Below the pieces are notes generated by a model. The model searched no databases. It was not told the DNA's origin and saw nothing but the letters and a program-made list of their open reading frames with translations. 64,000 bases of DNA from NCBI GenBank assembly GCA_046533095.1, contig JAJQRA010000019.1, forward strand, positions 91,409-155,408, read 5' to 3'. The translations under genes were made by a program, and so were the position numbers. Numbering within the stretch: position 1 is the stretch's first letter; each line of letters opens with the position of its first letter. This DNA comes from ZAX-1 sp046533095 (lineage in GTDB: Bacteria > Bacillota > Clostridia > Lachnospirales > Lachnospiraceae). This document shows positions 52,998 through 63,726 of the stretch, piece after piece.

Positions 52998-54460
52998 CTA
53001 GCACTTCGCTTTTGTACTTTATCCACTAATTGATCCCAAATACTGATCACCATTTCTTCTTTAAAAAGTAATGTTGCAAAAACATAAACCGCTCCGCTCG
53101 CTATAAAACTAATTGCGATTTTCCAAAGTCCTGCCACATACAGATTTTTTTTTAGATAAAGCATCACGCACACGGCCAATATATTTGCTATCACAATTTT
53201 CAAGTTATTTTTATTAAGAAATAAGCCCTTGCTCATATCCTTGACCACTCTATATTCTACGATAGTAACAGAACTCACTGCAATCAATGTAGCCAATGCA
53301 GCTCCACTTACACCATACACTGGAATCAGCACTACATTACAGATACCATTTACTACCGCACCCACAATCGTTGCAATAACAACCCATTTTTCCCTTCCAC
53401 TTGGTATTAAAATCTGATTACCGAAATTATTCCCAATTCCGCTAACCACTACTGTAGGCAACAGAATCATCATCGGAAGAACTGCCTCTTGGTAATTATC
53501 TCCGGCAAGCACCTGGATCGTCTCAGCTGAAAATATCATAAAATAAGTGACTAATGGAATAGCCAACCACAAAATACAATAAATAGCTTTTCGTTCCAAG
53601 CTTTGAATTTTTTGCATCTCATTCGTTGCAAAATAAATACTCATGCGTGGCAGCAATACTGTTCCTAGAGCCGTTACAAGCATCCATAAACAGGTCTGTA
53701 TTTTTATAGCGGCATTATAATAGCCAACGGCCTCATTGCCTGCCATACTGCCCAGCATAATAATGTCTAAACTAGAATAGATACTGATTGCAATTGTCAT
53801 CGTAAAAAACATCAGAATTGGCTTTATATGTCTTTTAAATTGATATTCTTCCCACCGAAATGGCTTTGTAATGATATGCTTTTGTGCATTACAAAAATTC
53901 AGTATATTTGAACCTGCTAGGGCAAACGTTGTAATTGCAGCATAGATAATATAATCTTTTTTCGTCTGAATCAATGCAAACATCGCGATACATGCCACAA
54001 ATTTAAAAGCGATAGAGCGAACGGTAATATACCGATACTCCTCCAATGCACTATAAAGCCAATTTACACCTATGACATTTAGCAATAAATTACTTCCGCA
54101 AATAAAATAAAGGACTTTTTCATGATACATTGCCTTATTCAAAAACACAGTCACAATATAAACGCCGCTAGTAATCGTTGCTATCAACATATTTAACATC
54201 AAAATTTCATGGGCTGCTTTCGATAATTTTACTTTATCATTACGAACTTGTGCACAAACTCTTATTCCATAAGTTGGTATTCCCATCATAGCAAACATCG
54301 AAAAATAGGAAACAACAGCAGTCGCCAATGTGACTTTTCCTGTCCCTTCCGGCAATAATACCCTTGAAACATATGGGAAGGAAATAAGCGGAAATAAAAC
54401 CGACGCTATTTGCAATATGCTGTTTAATGCAAAATTGTGTTTTATTGATTTCTCTTTCAT
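52994..54460 (-). CDS. wzx: Wzx-type polysaccharide flippase
   Basis: 488 residues, 12-14 membrane segments, MATE-like fold. LNSILQIASVLFPLISFPYVSRVLLPEGTG-type start (here split: LFPLISFPYVSRVL, LPEGTGKVTLATAVV) is the usual polysaccharide-biosynthesis signature. MMGIPTYGIRVCAQVRNDK and GYYNAAIKIQTCLWMLV follow. Moves undecaprenyl-linked repeat units across the membrane. Overlaps the GT2 gene by four bases. Confidence 0.92.
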   Translation of the reverse strand: MKEKSIKHNFALNSILQIASVLFPLISFPYVSRVLLPEGTGKVTLATAVVSYFSMFAMMGIPTYGIRVCAQVRNDKVKLSKAAHEILMLNMLIATITSGVYIVTVFLNKAMYHEKVLYFICGSNLLLNVIGVNWLYSALEEYRYITVRSIAFKFVACIAMFALIQTKKDYIIYAAITTFALAGSNILNFCNAQKHIITKPFRWEEYQFKRHIKPILMFFTMTIAISIYSSLDIIMLGSMAGNEAVGYYNAAIKIQTCLWMLVTALGTVLLPRMSIYFATNEMQKIQSLERKAIYCILWLAIPLVTYFMIFSAETIQVLAGDNYQEAVLPMMILLPTVVVSGIGNNFGNQILIPSGREKWVVIATIVGAVVNGICNVVLIPVYGVSGAALATLIAVSSVTIVEYRVVKDMSKGLFLNKNNLKIVIANILAVCVMLYLKKNLYVAGLWKIAISFIASGAVYVFATLLFKEEMVISIWDQLVDKVQKRSAR

Positions 54461-55530
54461 ATCCGGTATCCTTTTAAAAAAGCAAGTGTCCTACAATAAA
54501 AAACTAAAAGCCAACTTGTCTTTTGATTTAACGAAAATTCAAAAATTCGCATCGAAATAGTTGGCATTTTTTGTTTTAATTTCAAACGACCATGTTCCAT
54601 TAAAAACACCCCATTTAATCGAATAATCTTATCAAATTCTGATTTAAGAGATTTTTCATTGTAAGCGCTATCTATCGGTTTATTCCTACCTCCACTCATC
54701 GCTTCACTGTAGACATCATCTACAGCATATTTCATACAATGTGTATATATAATAGCTATTTGATCAAATATAGCTCCTTTATACCCTAACTGATCTGCCT
54801 GCTTATATAAACAATCTGCTATATGCACAAATCCCTCATACAGTTTTTTATTTTTACGCCTTACTTTGGAAGTCTGCAAAATCCGATAGTAATATAATAT
54901 TTCATTAACATGGGTCAGTTTCGGCCTGTGCAAAAGCAGCAAATGATTAAATAGTAGCTCACCACCATTATACTTACGGTTTAGTGTATACTTAATTCCC
55001 ACCTTTCTTATAAATGCTGTCCGGTACATCTTATTCCAAGAATCACTCATTTGATATTCCCTAGCTAATTGTGCATATTTCTTTTCAATGTATTCTTTTT
55101 CCAAAATCTCACAATCCGGCAAACGATCTGACAATAGCAAGGACTCCCTCTTTTTTTCAACGAATGCCTCCCTTGCACATACGCATACGTCTGCATCCCA
55201 TTTTTTCATCTTTTGATACATTTTTTCTATATACAGCGGGCTTAAATAATCATCCGAATCAACTGTACAAAAATAGGCTCCACTTGCCTGCTCCATCCCA
55301 ATGTTCCTCGCTGCGCCAGTGCCTTCATTTCCCTTATCAATCAGACGCACTCTCGTATCATTTAAGTATGATTTTGCTATGTCTAAAGAATTGTCTGTAG
55401 ATCCATCATTTATGAGGATAACCTCAATATTTTGATATGTTTGATTTAATACGCTATCCAAACACTCTTTTAAATATGCTTCCACATTAAATATAGGAAT
55501 AGCAATTGATATTAGTTCCTTTTTATTCAT
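54457..55530 (-). CDS. GT2 family glycosyltransferase
   Basis: 357 residues from MNKKEL; AGGAGG lies 6 bases before it. GT-A motif ISIAIPIFNVEAYLKECLDS, EVILINDGSTDNSLDIA, GTGAARNIGMEQASG and the metal-binding DSDD in YFCTVDSDDYLSPLY. Cytosolic. Adds one sugar of the repeat unit. The start overlaps the polymerase stop by four bases. Confidence 0.92.
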   Translation of the reverse strand: MNKKELISIAIPIFNVEAYLKECLDSVLNQTYQNIEVILINDGSTDNSLDIAKSYLNDTRVRLIDKGNEGTGAARNIGMEQASGAYFCTVDSDDYLSPLYIEKMYQKMKKWDADVCVCAREAFVEKKRESLLLSDRLPDCEILEKEYIEKKYAQLAREYQMSDSWNKMYRTAFIRKVGIKYTLNRKYNGGELLFNHLLLLHRPKLTHVNEILYYYRILQTSKVRRKNKKLYEGFVHIADCLYKQADQLGYKGAIFDQIAIIYTHCMKYAVDDVYSEAMSGGRNKPIDSAYNEKSLKSEFDKIIRLNGVFLMEHGRLKLKQKMPTISMRIFEFSLNQKTSWLLVFYCRTLAFLKGYRI

Positions 55531-56783
55531 GTCCATCCTCCTATTACAAAATTTTTCTTGACTTTTTCTTTTGTACAACAGCAAATAATATATGTACACA
55601 CAAATAAATTCATAAACTCATTTAGTCCAAATATATGTCCTTTTACATTTGTCACAAACAATATACTTCCCGCAAAAATAGCAATTCCATTCCCAATTCT
55701 CTTATTTTTCAATAATTTACACAAACTCAATTTCATATCATATATGAGATATAAATAAAACAGGTATAGTAAAACCGTATAGCATAATCCACCTGCCCAA
55801 ATATCATGTATATATCCAATATCACTTTGTGTCCCCATATTTCCTGTCCCCGTTAGAAAGGACAGTCCTTTTGGCAAGGCAAAGGCTACTATATTATTTT
55901 CATGATCAAGATACTGAAAATATCCTGTTTTTCTGCCCAGAAAAAAGTTCCCAATCTCTTTTATTCCATCTAGCACCCAGCCATTGTTGATATAGCTAAG
56001 ATTCATAACTACAATACCAAAAATGGCAAATATAGCAATAACTGCCAACACTTTCTTCATATTTTTTTTAGAAAGCAACTCAAGGCTATAAACTGAAATA
56101 GCCATTCCAATTAAAATCACTACGAATGTTGTCCTTGCGTTCAAAATACCTGCTATCCAAATCAATGGTACAACAATAATATATTTCTTATCTTTTTTTA
56201 ATGCATAGGCTAACGCTAGAATACCTAATGTCCCTTGCACGATAGCCATAGAAAACATTAGTGTATTAGACCATCCATAAAGCCTATTTCTCTCACTCCA
56301 AAACTCAATTACACTAAGGCTCATAACATTTTCCAATAACTTTAGAAAAATTTCCCATATAGGTGGAATACAGTAACTGCATATAGCGATCATTGCTTGT
56401 AAAAATCCCACGCAAATTAGCATTCTAAGATAAGTTTCTATTTTATTCCCATTTTTAATAAACATAGTAGATAAAGCAATTGCTAAAGGATAAATCATAA
56501 AGAGAAAATATACCCAAGCACCCGCCGTGTGTTGCAAGTTTCCATAACTAATATATCCTACTGCCATTACATAAACAATTCCGCATAGATAAATGATAAA
56601 TAGGAGAATGAGCTTCTTAAGATTCATATACGCCACTACAAATCGCCAATTCATAAGCAAATATAACCACGAAAATACCCCTAGCATATAAACCGTATTT
56701 ATTTTTATAATTGGTGGAAAATAGATCATAAAAAACAGAAGCAAAATAATCATCGCATTTCCTACTTTTCTTCTCGTTATCAT
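55527..56783 (-). CDS. wzy: Wzy-type polysaccharide polymerase / O-antigen ligase-like
   Basis: 418 residues, about 11 membrane segments with a larger outer loop (about 290-340: FFLGRKTGYFQYLDHEN ... GTGNMGTQSDIGYIHD). The pattern of a polymerase-type loop, ending in a Gly/His segment, fits Wzy. Sequence is divergent, as expected. Polymerises flipped repeat units outside the membrane. Placed next to Wzx. Confidence 0.75.
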   Translation of the reverse strand: MITRRKVGNAMIILLLFFMIYFPPIIKINTVYMLGVFSWLYLLMNWRFVVAYMNLKKLILLFIIYLCGIVYVMAVGYISYGNLQHTAGAWVYFLFMIYPLAIALSTMFIKNGNKIETYLRMLICVGFLQAMIAICSYCIPPIWEIFLKLLENVMSLSVIEFWSERNRLYGWSNTLMFSMAIVQGTLGILALAYALKKDKKYIIVVPLIWIAGILNARTTFVVILIGMAISVYSLELLSKKNMKKVLAVIAIFAIFGIVVMNLSYINNGWVLDGIKEIGNFFLGRKTGYFQYLDHENNIVAFALPKGLSFLTGTGNMGTQSDIGYIHDIWAGGLCYTVLLYLFYLYLIYDMKLSLCKLLKNKRIGNGIAIFAGSILFVTNVKGHIFGLNEFMNLFVCTYIICCCTKEKVKKNFVIGGWT

Positions 56784-56876
56784 AACAGCAATCTCCCTTT
56801 CTTTTATCCTTTACTTATTTTTGTATATAGACTCTTTCCTGCATCAGCTTAGAAAATTATTGCCACTTTATTTATT

Positions 56877-57902
56877 TCATGCCGTTTCGTTCTTCAAACA
56901 GTTAAGCATTCTTTGGTAAAGCACTGCTATTATGATGGTAGCTATCATCGCCGTCACATTCATCGCAAGGCTAGGAAGAAAATTCTGCAACATACGCTCC
57001 CCATCCAAGAGGGTCAATTTTTTGAGTATATACCCAGTCCATCCGATGAGCAACATGTGCCACAAATAAATTTCCAAACTGTACTTTCCCAGAAAATCAA
57101 AAAACTTCATTACTCTGTGAAACCCACTCAATTTTTCTAGCACAAGTGCCAACCACAGTGTAATACCAGGCGCAGCAAGAATACTTAGATACCACCAAAT
57201 TCCGTAATCAGCAAGAGCTATCACATCAAAACATTTCATTGCTCCGTACAATCCCATCAACGAAAGGATCGCTAATGCACTTAATACCCTCCCTATTTTG
57301 CCTATTACTTCGTTTTTGTAAATATAGTTTTCGCTGATGTAGTATCCGCCGAAGAAAAGAGGTAATCGGATAAGCGACATCAATATGGTTGATTTTCCTA
57401 ATGCAAAAATAGAAAATATTAAGAGACTCGCTATTGTTAAGAACAATACCCTCTTCGGTGCCTTTGCTGATTTAACTGCATAAAATGGTATCAGAAAATA
57501 ACAAACTAAAATACATGGAACATACCAACGATACGTAAGAATATCTTGCCAAAACCTGACACTGCGCATAGCAATCAAGAAGATCTGCATATTCCAAACC
57601 CCATATGCATTTTTAAAAAACTCATAAGAATTATATATCCCAATCATGAGAAAGGGAATCCATGGATAAACGATTCTTTTCAATCGTTTTTGATAATATT
57701 GCTTTTTTTCCGGTTGTGAACGCAAAGAATAGTATGCGCTGACCCCTGCCATGAAAATAAAGATATCTGTTCCAATATATCCTATTTTTACAAAGAAAAT
57801 TTCATGAACACCCACGATGGTCGCATGAAAGATCATGATCCATACTGCCGCAATTCCCATAATCACGTTGCGCCATTTGCTAAGTAGATAATATCCATAC
57901 AT
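56877..57902 (-). CDS. acyltransferase family 3 (OafA/WecH-like)
   Basis: 341 residues from MYGYYLLSKWRN; AAAGGAG precedes this start. About 10 membrane segments. GIAAVWIMIFHATIVGV has the conserved early histidine, IGYIGTDIFIFMAGVSAYYSL and RFWQDILTYRWYVPCILVC follow. Adds acetyl or another small acyl group to a sugar. Separate class from the MBOAT proteins of this locus. Confidence 0.82.
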   Translation of the reverse strand: MYGYYLLSKWRNVIMGIAAVWIMIFHATIVGVHEIFFVKIGYIGTDIFIFMAGVSAYYSLRSQPEKKQYYQKRLKRIVYPWIPFLMIGIYNSYEFFKNAYGVWNMQIFLIAMRSVRFWQDILTYRWYVPCILVCYFLIPFYAVKSAKAPKRVLFLTIASLLIFSIFALGKSTILMSLIRLPLFFGGYYISENYIYKNEVIGKIGRVLSALAILSLMGLYGAMKCFDVIALADYGIWWYLSILAAPGITLWLALVLEKLSGFHRVMKFFDFLGKYSLEIYLWHMLLIGWTGYILKKLTLLDGERMLQNFLPSLAMNVTAMIATIIIAVLYQRMLNCLKNETA

Positions 57903-58000
57903 TTTTTCTCCTTTATGTACCATGTCGGAGGTACAAAAGCCGTTTCTGCAAAATCAGATTGTGGCACAAAATATATACACCTGTTATATAGCATCTATTT

Positions 58001-59224
58001 CTATTTTAAAAAATCATAAATTTTCCTAGTCTGTCTTGTCCAATTTTTTTCCTTTAGCACAAATGCACTGGCTTTCTGTGCCATTTCAAGCAGTTTTCTT
58101 TCATCTATATGCTCAATCTCGTTGATTTTCTTTCCCAGTGTTTGCGGCTTATTATTTTCACTAAAAAACAATTTATCACCATATTCTTGTGTGAATCCAT
58201 TTAATCTAGTAGATAACACCGGCGTTCCACTTGCCATATATTCAAATATTTTAGAAGGAAATGTAACCATTGCAATTGGATCATCAATTGGGCGGGGATT
58301 TACTAGCAACCATGCACTCCTCTGTATTTGGAGCATTTTATCATTCGATACCGTTCCACAATATATGATATTTTGTCGCTCCAAATGCTCTATTGAATCC
58401 TTCAATGTGCCGGAACCATAAATTTTTAATAGGATGTCCTTATTTTTTACATATTTCATCGCTTCGATTAATTGCTTAACCCCGCTATACTCCGCTAGAC
58501 TGCCACCATATACAATGACCTTTTCCTTGCTATTCCTTGATTCCATTTCTCCTGTACTTTTTATCTCCATGCATTTCATCTGAGATTCTCGCTCTACTTG
58601 CGTCCCCACATATTCCACTTCAGGTTCAATTCCTCCTTCCATAACCATGTATGGTATCTCGGGTGCAAATTGCAATGCTGCATATTCATTTAAAACAATT
58701 ACTTTATCGCATTCTTTTATATTTTTCCTTGTAGAATTATCAAACCCTGTCCGAAACATCCTACTAATCCCTCTTCTTTGGTAGTTATCGTCAATTGGCA
58801 AATCCGCCAACAAAGAAATTAGTTTATTGCGGTGTCGCTTCTTCCATAAAACAGCTGGCACACCTACTTGTGGATACATATTAAAAGTAAAAATAACAGC
58901 ATCTTTATGTTGCTTTAAATATTTTCTGCCCTCTGCCCAAACTGAAAGGATCTGCGTAACTTGTTTTATGATCGGTACATTGATAAAGGGAATTTGGTTT
59001 GCCTTTATCTGTGCATCTAACACTATCTCTTTTCTTTTAATAATGATGTTTTTCATTTTTGGAAAAGGTGCCATTGGACAAATAGTTATAATCTTTAACT
59101 CATCTGCCAACATATTTAGTTCCTTAAGAATGTTAAGCTGCATCTTACTGCCCGCTGCCGAAACAATACCCAATTTAGACATCATTTCTTTATTAATCGC
59201 ATATCCCAAAAACAAAATCTCCAT
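58001..59224 (-). CDS. GT4-like glycosyltransferase
   Basis: 407 residues, GT-B fold. An N-terminal domain with KLGIVSAAGSKMQLNILKEL, and in the C-terminal domain KVIVYGGSLAEYSGVKQLIEAM, LLKIYGSGTLKD, NPRPIDDPIAMVTFPSKIFEYMASGTPVLS-type donor site (seen in FPSKIFEYMASGTPVL). Residues 219-235 are an inserted charged stretch. No membrane segment. Adds one sugar of the repeat unit. Confidence 0.88.
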   Translation of the reverse strand: MEILFLGYAINKEMMSKLGIVSAAGSKMQLNILKELNMLADELKIITICPMAPFPKMKNIIIKRKEIVLDAQIKANQIPFINVPIIKQVTQILSVWAEGRKYLKQHKDAVIFTFNMYPQVGVPAVLWKKRHRNKLISLLADLPIDDNYQRRGISRMFRTGFDNSTRKNIKECDKVIVLNEYAALQFAPEIPYMVMEGGIEPEVEYVGTQVERESQMKCMEIKSTGEMESRNSKEKVIVYGGSLAEYSGVKQLIEAMKYVKNKDILLKIYGSGTLKDSIEHLERQNIIYCGTVSNDKMLQIQRSAWLLVNPRPIDDPIAMVTFPSKIFEYMASGTPVLSTRLNGFTQEYGDKLFFSENNKPQTLGKKINEIEHIDERKLLEMAQKASAFVLKEKNWTRQTRKIYDFLK

Positions 59225-59253
59225 CTTAAAAGCTCCTTACATAACTCCATCTA

Positions 59254-60345
59254 TCATTCATTTAAAATCTTTCTAAAGTGCTGCATATGCACTTCAGCCA
59301 TTTTCTCAACTGTATATCCTCTGATCTTATCTAATGATCGTCTTCCCATTTCTTCCATATCTTTTGTATATAGTATTTCGTCTACTCTATTTGCCAGTTC
59401 TTCTACGTTATCTGCTGGTATAATATAGCCATTGACTTGATTCGTTACGAGCACAAGCCCTGCATTACATCTTTCTGTCGTAATAACCGGAAGTCCCCGC
59501 GCCATCACTTCGTTGATAACCAACCCCCAAATATCTTCTCGTGTTGGAAGCACAAATAAATCTGATGCATCCATATATGCCTGTAATTCATTTTTCTTTT
59601 TAAAGGGAATAAAATGCACATTGCTTAAGTTATGCACCTCTTTAAACTGTTCGTATTCTTTGGAGTATCCTCCTACCATATAGATTCCGATCTCTTTCTT
59701 TAACATCGTTGCCGCTTTTAACAGTAGATCAAATCCTTTTCTTTTGATAAATTGTCCAATTGCAAGAATCACTTTTTCTTCTTTTATCCCTAATTGTTGC
59801 CGAAGGTCCTTCTTCTGTAATGCATTCAGTGGAGCACATAGGATATCCTTTTTCAAAATGGACGAAAATGGATATCGATACACTTGCTCCATTTTTCCAA
59901 CATAACGTTTATAGTAGTCATCATGGTTTCGGCATGTGCTAAAGTAAGAATCAGCTCCTCTTAAAATGGTTCTTTTTACCCTATATTTAATACGGTTTTC
60001 TTTTTGTGATAAAAATGCCCCATCCCCTTCAATGCCATATAGAATTTTATGATGTTTTAAATACAGAATCGTCAACATTCCAATTGGCGTCATCGGATTG
60101 CATACCATAGTATAATCATATTGTCCTTTTTTTATCATTTTCATCACACCAAAAGAAATGCTACGCTCATCTCTTTTTATGAATATACCTTTAAAATGCG
60201 TAAAACGAAAATCGCTCCAACTTTTATCGCGTGACTTTGTCGCACTTTTTTCAAAAATCACTGTTAAATCACAGTATTTTCCCACTTCATTAAAAAAATC
60301 CATGCGATAAGGCGATGGTATATTTGTTGTAAATAAAATTTTCAT
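59254..60345 (-). CDS. GT4 family glycosyltransferase
   Basis: 363 residues, GT-B fold. MKILFTTNIPSPYRMDFFNEVG is a common start of this group; VILAIGQFIKRKGFDLLLKA and DLFVLPTREDIWGLVINEVM with the donor-binding E(x7)E mark the C-terminal half. Same orientation and operon as its neighbours. Confidence 0.92.
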   Translation of the reverse strand: MKILFTTNIPSPYRMDFFNEVGKYCDLTVIFEKSATKSRDKSWSDFRFTHFKGIFIKRDERSISFGVMKMIKKGQYDYTMVCNPMTPIGMLTILYLKHHKILYGIEGDGAFLSQKENRIKYRVKRTILRGADSYFSTCRNHDDYYKRYVGKMEQVYRYPFSSILKKDILCAPLNALQKKDLRQQLGIKEEKVILAIGQFIKRKGFDLLLKAATMLKKEIGIYMVGGYSKEYEQFKEVHNLSNVHFIPFKKKNELQAYMDASDLFVLPTREDIWGLVINEVMARGLPVITTERCNAGLVLVTNQVNGYIIPADNVEELANRVDEILYTKDMEEMGRRSLDKIRGYTVEKMAEVHMQHFRKILNE

Positions 60346-60429
60346 TTTTAACCCACATTCCGCAAAGTTCTTGACCTTTAGAACTTCGACTTATTTGTTG
60401 TAGTACACCTACTGTCGGTATCGTACTGA

Positions 60430-61590
60430 CTACCTACCGCTTTCTAATTGTATTGCAAGCAATAAATCGATTACTTTTCCCCAACTATTTCTTGCGTCAC
60501 CATACTTCCTATTATTTTCTTCTCTTAAATCTTTATCTGCTTGTACATACTTTTTCACAATGGCACCATCTATAACCTGTTTTATTAATTCCGCCAATTC
60601 TTCCGGCCTCTTATGATCAAAAAAGTACGCATTCACGTATCCTGCCAATATCTCTCTGGAAAATGCACAATCAGATGCAAGAATGACTGTTCCAGCCTCT
60701 TTAGCTTCGGCCAACGGCAGTCCAAATGTTTCAATATAAGAAGGGAATATCAACGTACTTCTGCTGTATTTTGCCAGAACTTCTTCCCTTGAAATCTTGC
60801 TAATGTGTTTTATATTCATTGTATCAGAACCTTGTATTGTCAATTCCACTTTAAAGTCATCTCGTCCGCTTTCATTTAGGATATGGCATGCAAGCCTGAT
60901 ACATTCAATATTTTTATATAAAATATCGGCTGTCGGATAAAAGAACAACTTATTATTCCAGTTTTCTATCTCTGTGCTGTCCTCTATCTTAGAACTATCC
61001 GCTATGATCGTTTCTATTTTATCCCTTTCACTATCATCTAGCACCTGTTTTTTTATTTTGAAAGTATTCGGCATAATCACTTCTATTTTATTTATAGGAA
61101 TTTTTGCAATGCTACTGACTGCTTCTTTCATCCACATTGTCTGAACAATTACTTTGACCGCTTTTCTTGCAGAACGATTTATAATTCTCCCAATTATTTT
61201 TTGATAAACCGCTAAACTACGTTCTTCTTTTTTTAAAAATGAAAAATTTTTTTCTTTTTGATAGGGTAAAGGTTGATGAATATATACAACTTGTGGCGCT
61301 TTTGTACCAAATACTATGATATTTTGAAGGGAAAGCACAATGTCAGGCTTCCATTTATTGACCTGATAACGACCCAGCAAAAGGTCAAATAGCAATTTAT
61401 ATATACGATGGTTTTTCACATTTGGAAACAGTTTCACCTTAATGCGTTCCGTTTCCTCTACATAGGTATCTGATAAGAAAAAGATGTATTCATTGTTAGT
61501 ATCTCCTTCCTTCACTGCATCATAAAAATCTTTTAGTACAGAAAGTGCACCTCCGCTACTTGCTGCAATATCATTTATTACTATTCTCAC
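60430..61590 (-). CDS. GT4 family glycosyltransferase
   Basis: 386 residues, GT-B fold. MRIVINDIAASSGGALSVLK is the typical opening; KAPQVVYIHQPLPYQKEKNF and YSRSTLIFPSYIETFGLPLAEA carry the E(x7)E donor site. A charged insert lies near 185-205. Adds a further sugar of the repeat unit. Third GT-B enzyme in a row. Confidence 0.92.
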   Translation of the reverse strand: MRIVINDIAASSGGALSVLKDFYDAVKEGDTNNEYIFFLSDTYVEETERIKVKLFPNVKNHRIYKLLFDLLLGRYQVNKWKPDIVLSLQNIIVFGTKAPQVVYIHQPLPYQKEKNFSFLKKEERSLAVYQKIIGRIINRSARKAVKVIVQTMWMKEAVSSIAKIPINKIEVIMPNTFKIKKQVLDDSERDKIETIIADSSKIEDSTEIENWNNKLFFYPTADILYKNIECIRLACHILNESGRDDFKVELTIQGSDTMNIKHISKISREEVLAKYSRSTLIFPSYIETFGLPLAEAKEAGTVILASDCAFSREILAGYVNAYFFDHKRPEELAELIKQVIDGAIVKKYVQADKDLREENNRKYGDARNSWGKVIDLLLAIQLESGR

Positions 61591-61613
61591 GACTCACCTC
61601 TTTTATATCTTTA

Positions 61614-62648
61614 TTATTTTAGACCTATCATCGGCAATGCCCATTTCCCTATTTTCAATTTTACAACGATCCACTTGCAAATCAGAATTCCCACAAGTGT
61701 GATGCCCAAGACAAGCCACGGTCTAAGCAGTGTTAATATAAAGCTATCTACATAATTGCACAGATTTGCCACAATGCCTGCAATTGGCATATGCAATAAA
61801 TAAATAGCCAGTGTGCTATTGCCAATCTTACACAACTGGCTGCAAAACTTCGATTTGAGCAAGAACTTTGCAACTCCTAAAAATGCAACTCCTGCAATTA
61901 GTTCAAATACAAGATACCCCTTACTCCAATAAAATATCTGTATTTGGTTCTTACACAGCACAAGTAAGATAATCAGCATAAGAGCTATACTGCCAACGAA
62001 AGCCCATTTTAAAGCAGAATGCTTGTTGCCATCAACCATATTTATCGTATGCTTGCTTTGCTGGCTCGCTAGAATTATTCCAATTGCAAAAAACAAAACC
62101 CAATTTAATATATTTACATATGCGTATTCCATTGGAAAAATACCGAATGTCGTAAGCAGCCAACTCATCACAGATAGTAACATGATGAACAATACCTGTT
62201 TATCATTTTTATAAATAAACCAAAATATAGCATAGCAGGCCAATAGTGCCGGGATAAAATACAAATAGGTGCCTTTCCCAAACATCCATAAAAACCACCC
62301 CCCCAATGACCTGAAATCACTTTTTCTAATTATTGTATAGATATATACAAGAGAGCCACAAAAAAACCATGCCGGACAGATTCTTATCATTTTTTTCTTT
62401 ACATAGGCTTTCCATTTCATGTGGCTTTTATAATCTGACTGGTAAAACAAATACCCCGATAAAACCAAGAAAAGGCCTACCCCAATCGTTCCTACTGCAT
62501 GTAAATAATAACTAGCCATCAAATTCAGTATACCAGAATCTTCATTTATCGTATTGCAATGGGCACAGATAATGGATACTACCGCCAAGAATTTCAGCAA
62601 ATCAATCTTTCTGCTCATATCTTCTGCCATCTTGTTATTTTCTATCAT
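61614..62648 (-). CDS. acyltransferase family 3 membrane protein
   Basis: 344 residues, about 10 membrane segments. KIDLLKFLAVVSIICAHCNT holds the conserved early histidine; GVGLFLVLSGYLFYQSDY, AWFFCGSLVYIYTIIRK, and IGNSTLAIYLLHMPIAGI near the end are typical. The start MIENNK is chosen because it overlaps the stop of the acetyltransferase by four bases. O-acetylates or otherwise acylates a sugar of the unit. Confidence 0.82.
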   Translation of the reverse strand: MIENNKMAEDMSRKIDLLKFLAVVSIICAHCNTINEDSGILNLMASYYLHAVGTIGVGLFLVLSGYLFYQSDYKSHMKWKAYVKKKMIRICPAWFFCGSLVYIYTIIRKSDFRSLGGWFLWMFGKGTYLYFIPALLACYAIFWFIYKNDKQVLFIMLLSVMSWLLTTFGIFPMEYAYVNILNWVLFFAIGIILASQQSKHTINMVDGNKHSALKWAFVGSIALMLIILLVLCKNQIQIFYWSKGYLVFELIAGVAFLGVAKFLLKSKFCSQLCKIGNSTLAIYLLHMPIAGIVANLCNYVDSFILTLLRPWLVLGITLVGILICKWIVVKLKIGKWALPMIGLK

Positions 62649-63343
62649 ATACGCTTGTGTATCCAGCAAACATCTCTTTTCAAGATATTGGCCGGATTTC
62701 CTCCTATCACTACATTGGATTCGTGAAATTCTTTGGTAACGACTGAGCCACTACCTATGATGCTGTCCTCCAAAATTGTTGTGTTCTTTAATATGATGAC
62801 CGAATTGCCAATCCAGACCCGATCACATACATTTATGCTTTTAGCTGGGTTGATTCTCTTTCCATCCAAATTCAGAATACTGTGGCTATCCCCCGTTCGC
62901 AATGTAATATCAGAGGAAAACAGGCAATCTTTTCCAATCGTGATGGAAGTCCCTTCCGTACAGGCAAGATGGGCGGTTCCACATAGCTGCGTACCAGAGC
63001 CTATTTGAATACGATTGCAGTGATCTTCAATATACAGTTCCCCCTGTTTAATGCCTACCTTATCTGATAATTCAATACAGTTGTCATTTCCTTTGATGTA
63101 TATTGTCGCATGGTCTAATATGCTTTTATCTCCAATTAAAATGCTGTTATTGGATCCATATATCGTTATCTTGCATCTCTTTAAGAAACCAGTAGAATGA
63201 ATTTTATTGTTACCGGTTTTTTTTAATTTTATTGAATTCATGCCAAACGTCCTATTATAAATTGCTACTATTAGGTGTAGAAAACCAGGATTTTTATCAA
63301 GAAACTTTTTTCCATAGGAATAAAATGCCCCTAATAACCACAT
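62645..63343 (-). CDS. left-handed beta-helix sugar acetyltransferase
   Basis: 232 residues from MWLLGA; AAGGAGG lies 5 bases before. Hexapeptide repeats run through most of the protein (ITIYGSNNSILIGDKS, NSVIILKNTTILEDSIIGSGSVV-like turns, SNVVIGGNPANILKRD). GNPA and the late VTK motif are the usual acetyl-CoA-dependent end. Cytosolic. Probably acetylates one sugar of the repeat unit before export. Confidence 0.88.
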   Translation of the reverse strand: MWLLGAFYSYGKKFLDKNPGFLHLIVAIYNRTFGMNSIKLKKTGNNKIHSTGFLKRCKITIYGSNNSILIGDKSILDHATIYIKGNDNCIELSDKVGIKQGELYIEDHCNRIQIGSGTQLCGTAHLACTEGTSITIGKDCLFSSDITLRTGDSHSILNLDGKRINPAKSINVCDRVWIGNSVIILKNTTILEDSIIGSGSVVTKEFHESNVVIGGNPANILKRDVCWIHKRI

Positions 63344-63660
63344 TGTTGCCTCCTTCATTTTTTTGTTTTTTCCTGTTTCTCAAACTGTCATCCATCGTCT
63401 TATACTGCTGTTCCACCGTAAGATGTGACAGCAGCAGGTTTCGTGCACTTGTTCCCATTTTCTTACATAAGTCCTTGTCCACCATTTTCTCTATAAAGAT
63501 TTGAAATGTTTTCTCATTTCCATTTTCACACCATAAACCGATTGCATACTCCACTATTTCATTTCTGATGTCTGTATTGCTATCTGCTGTAGCCAAAATA
63601 GGCATCAAATACCTGCAAATAAGAAAGCCTTCCAGATGGTATATCGAGTACTATTATAAA
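63297..63660 (-). pseudogene. C-terminal remnant of a GT4 glycosyltransferase
   Basis: The frame after 63608 reads PILATADSNTDIRNEIVEYA and GLWCENGNEKTFQIFIEKMV, the end of a WbuB-like GT4. Just upstream another frame has IPSGRLSYLQ, the matching donor-site segment, so there is a frameshift, and the N-terminal two thirds are missing. Overlaps the acetyltransferase start by 47 bases. Confidence 0.6.
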
Positions 63661-63726
63661 TCTTTTATCCAAAAATATCAAGCCAATATCACCTTGAGTT
63701 TCCGTTCTTTTATTCGAACTCAATTG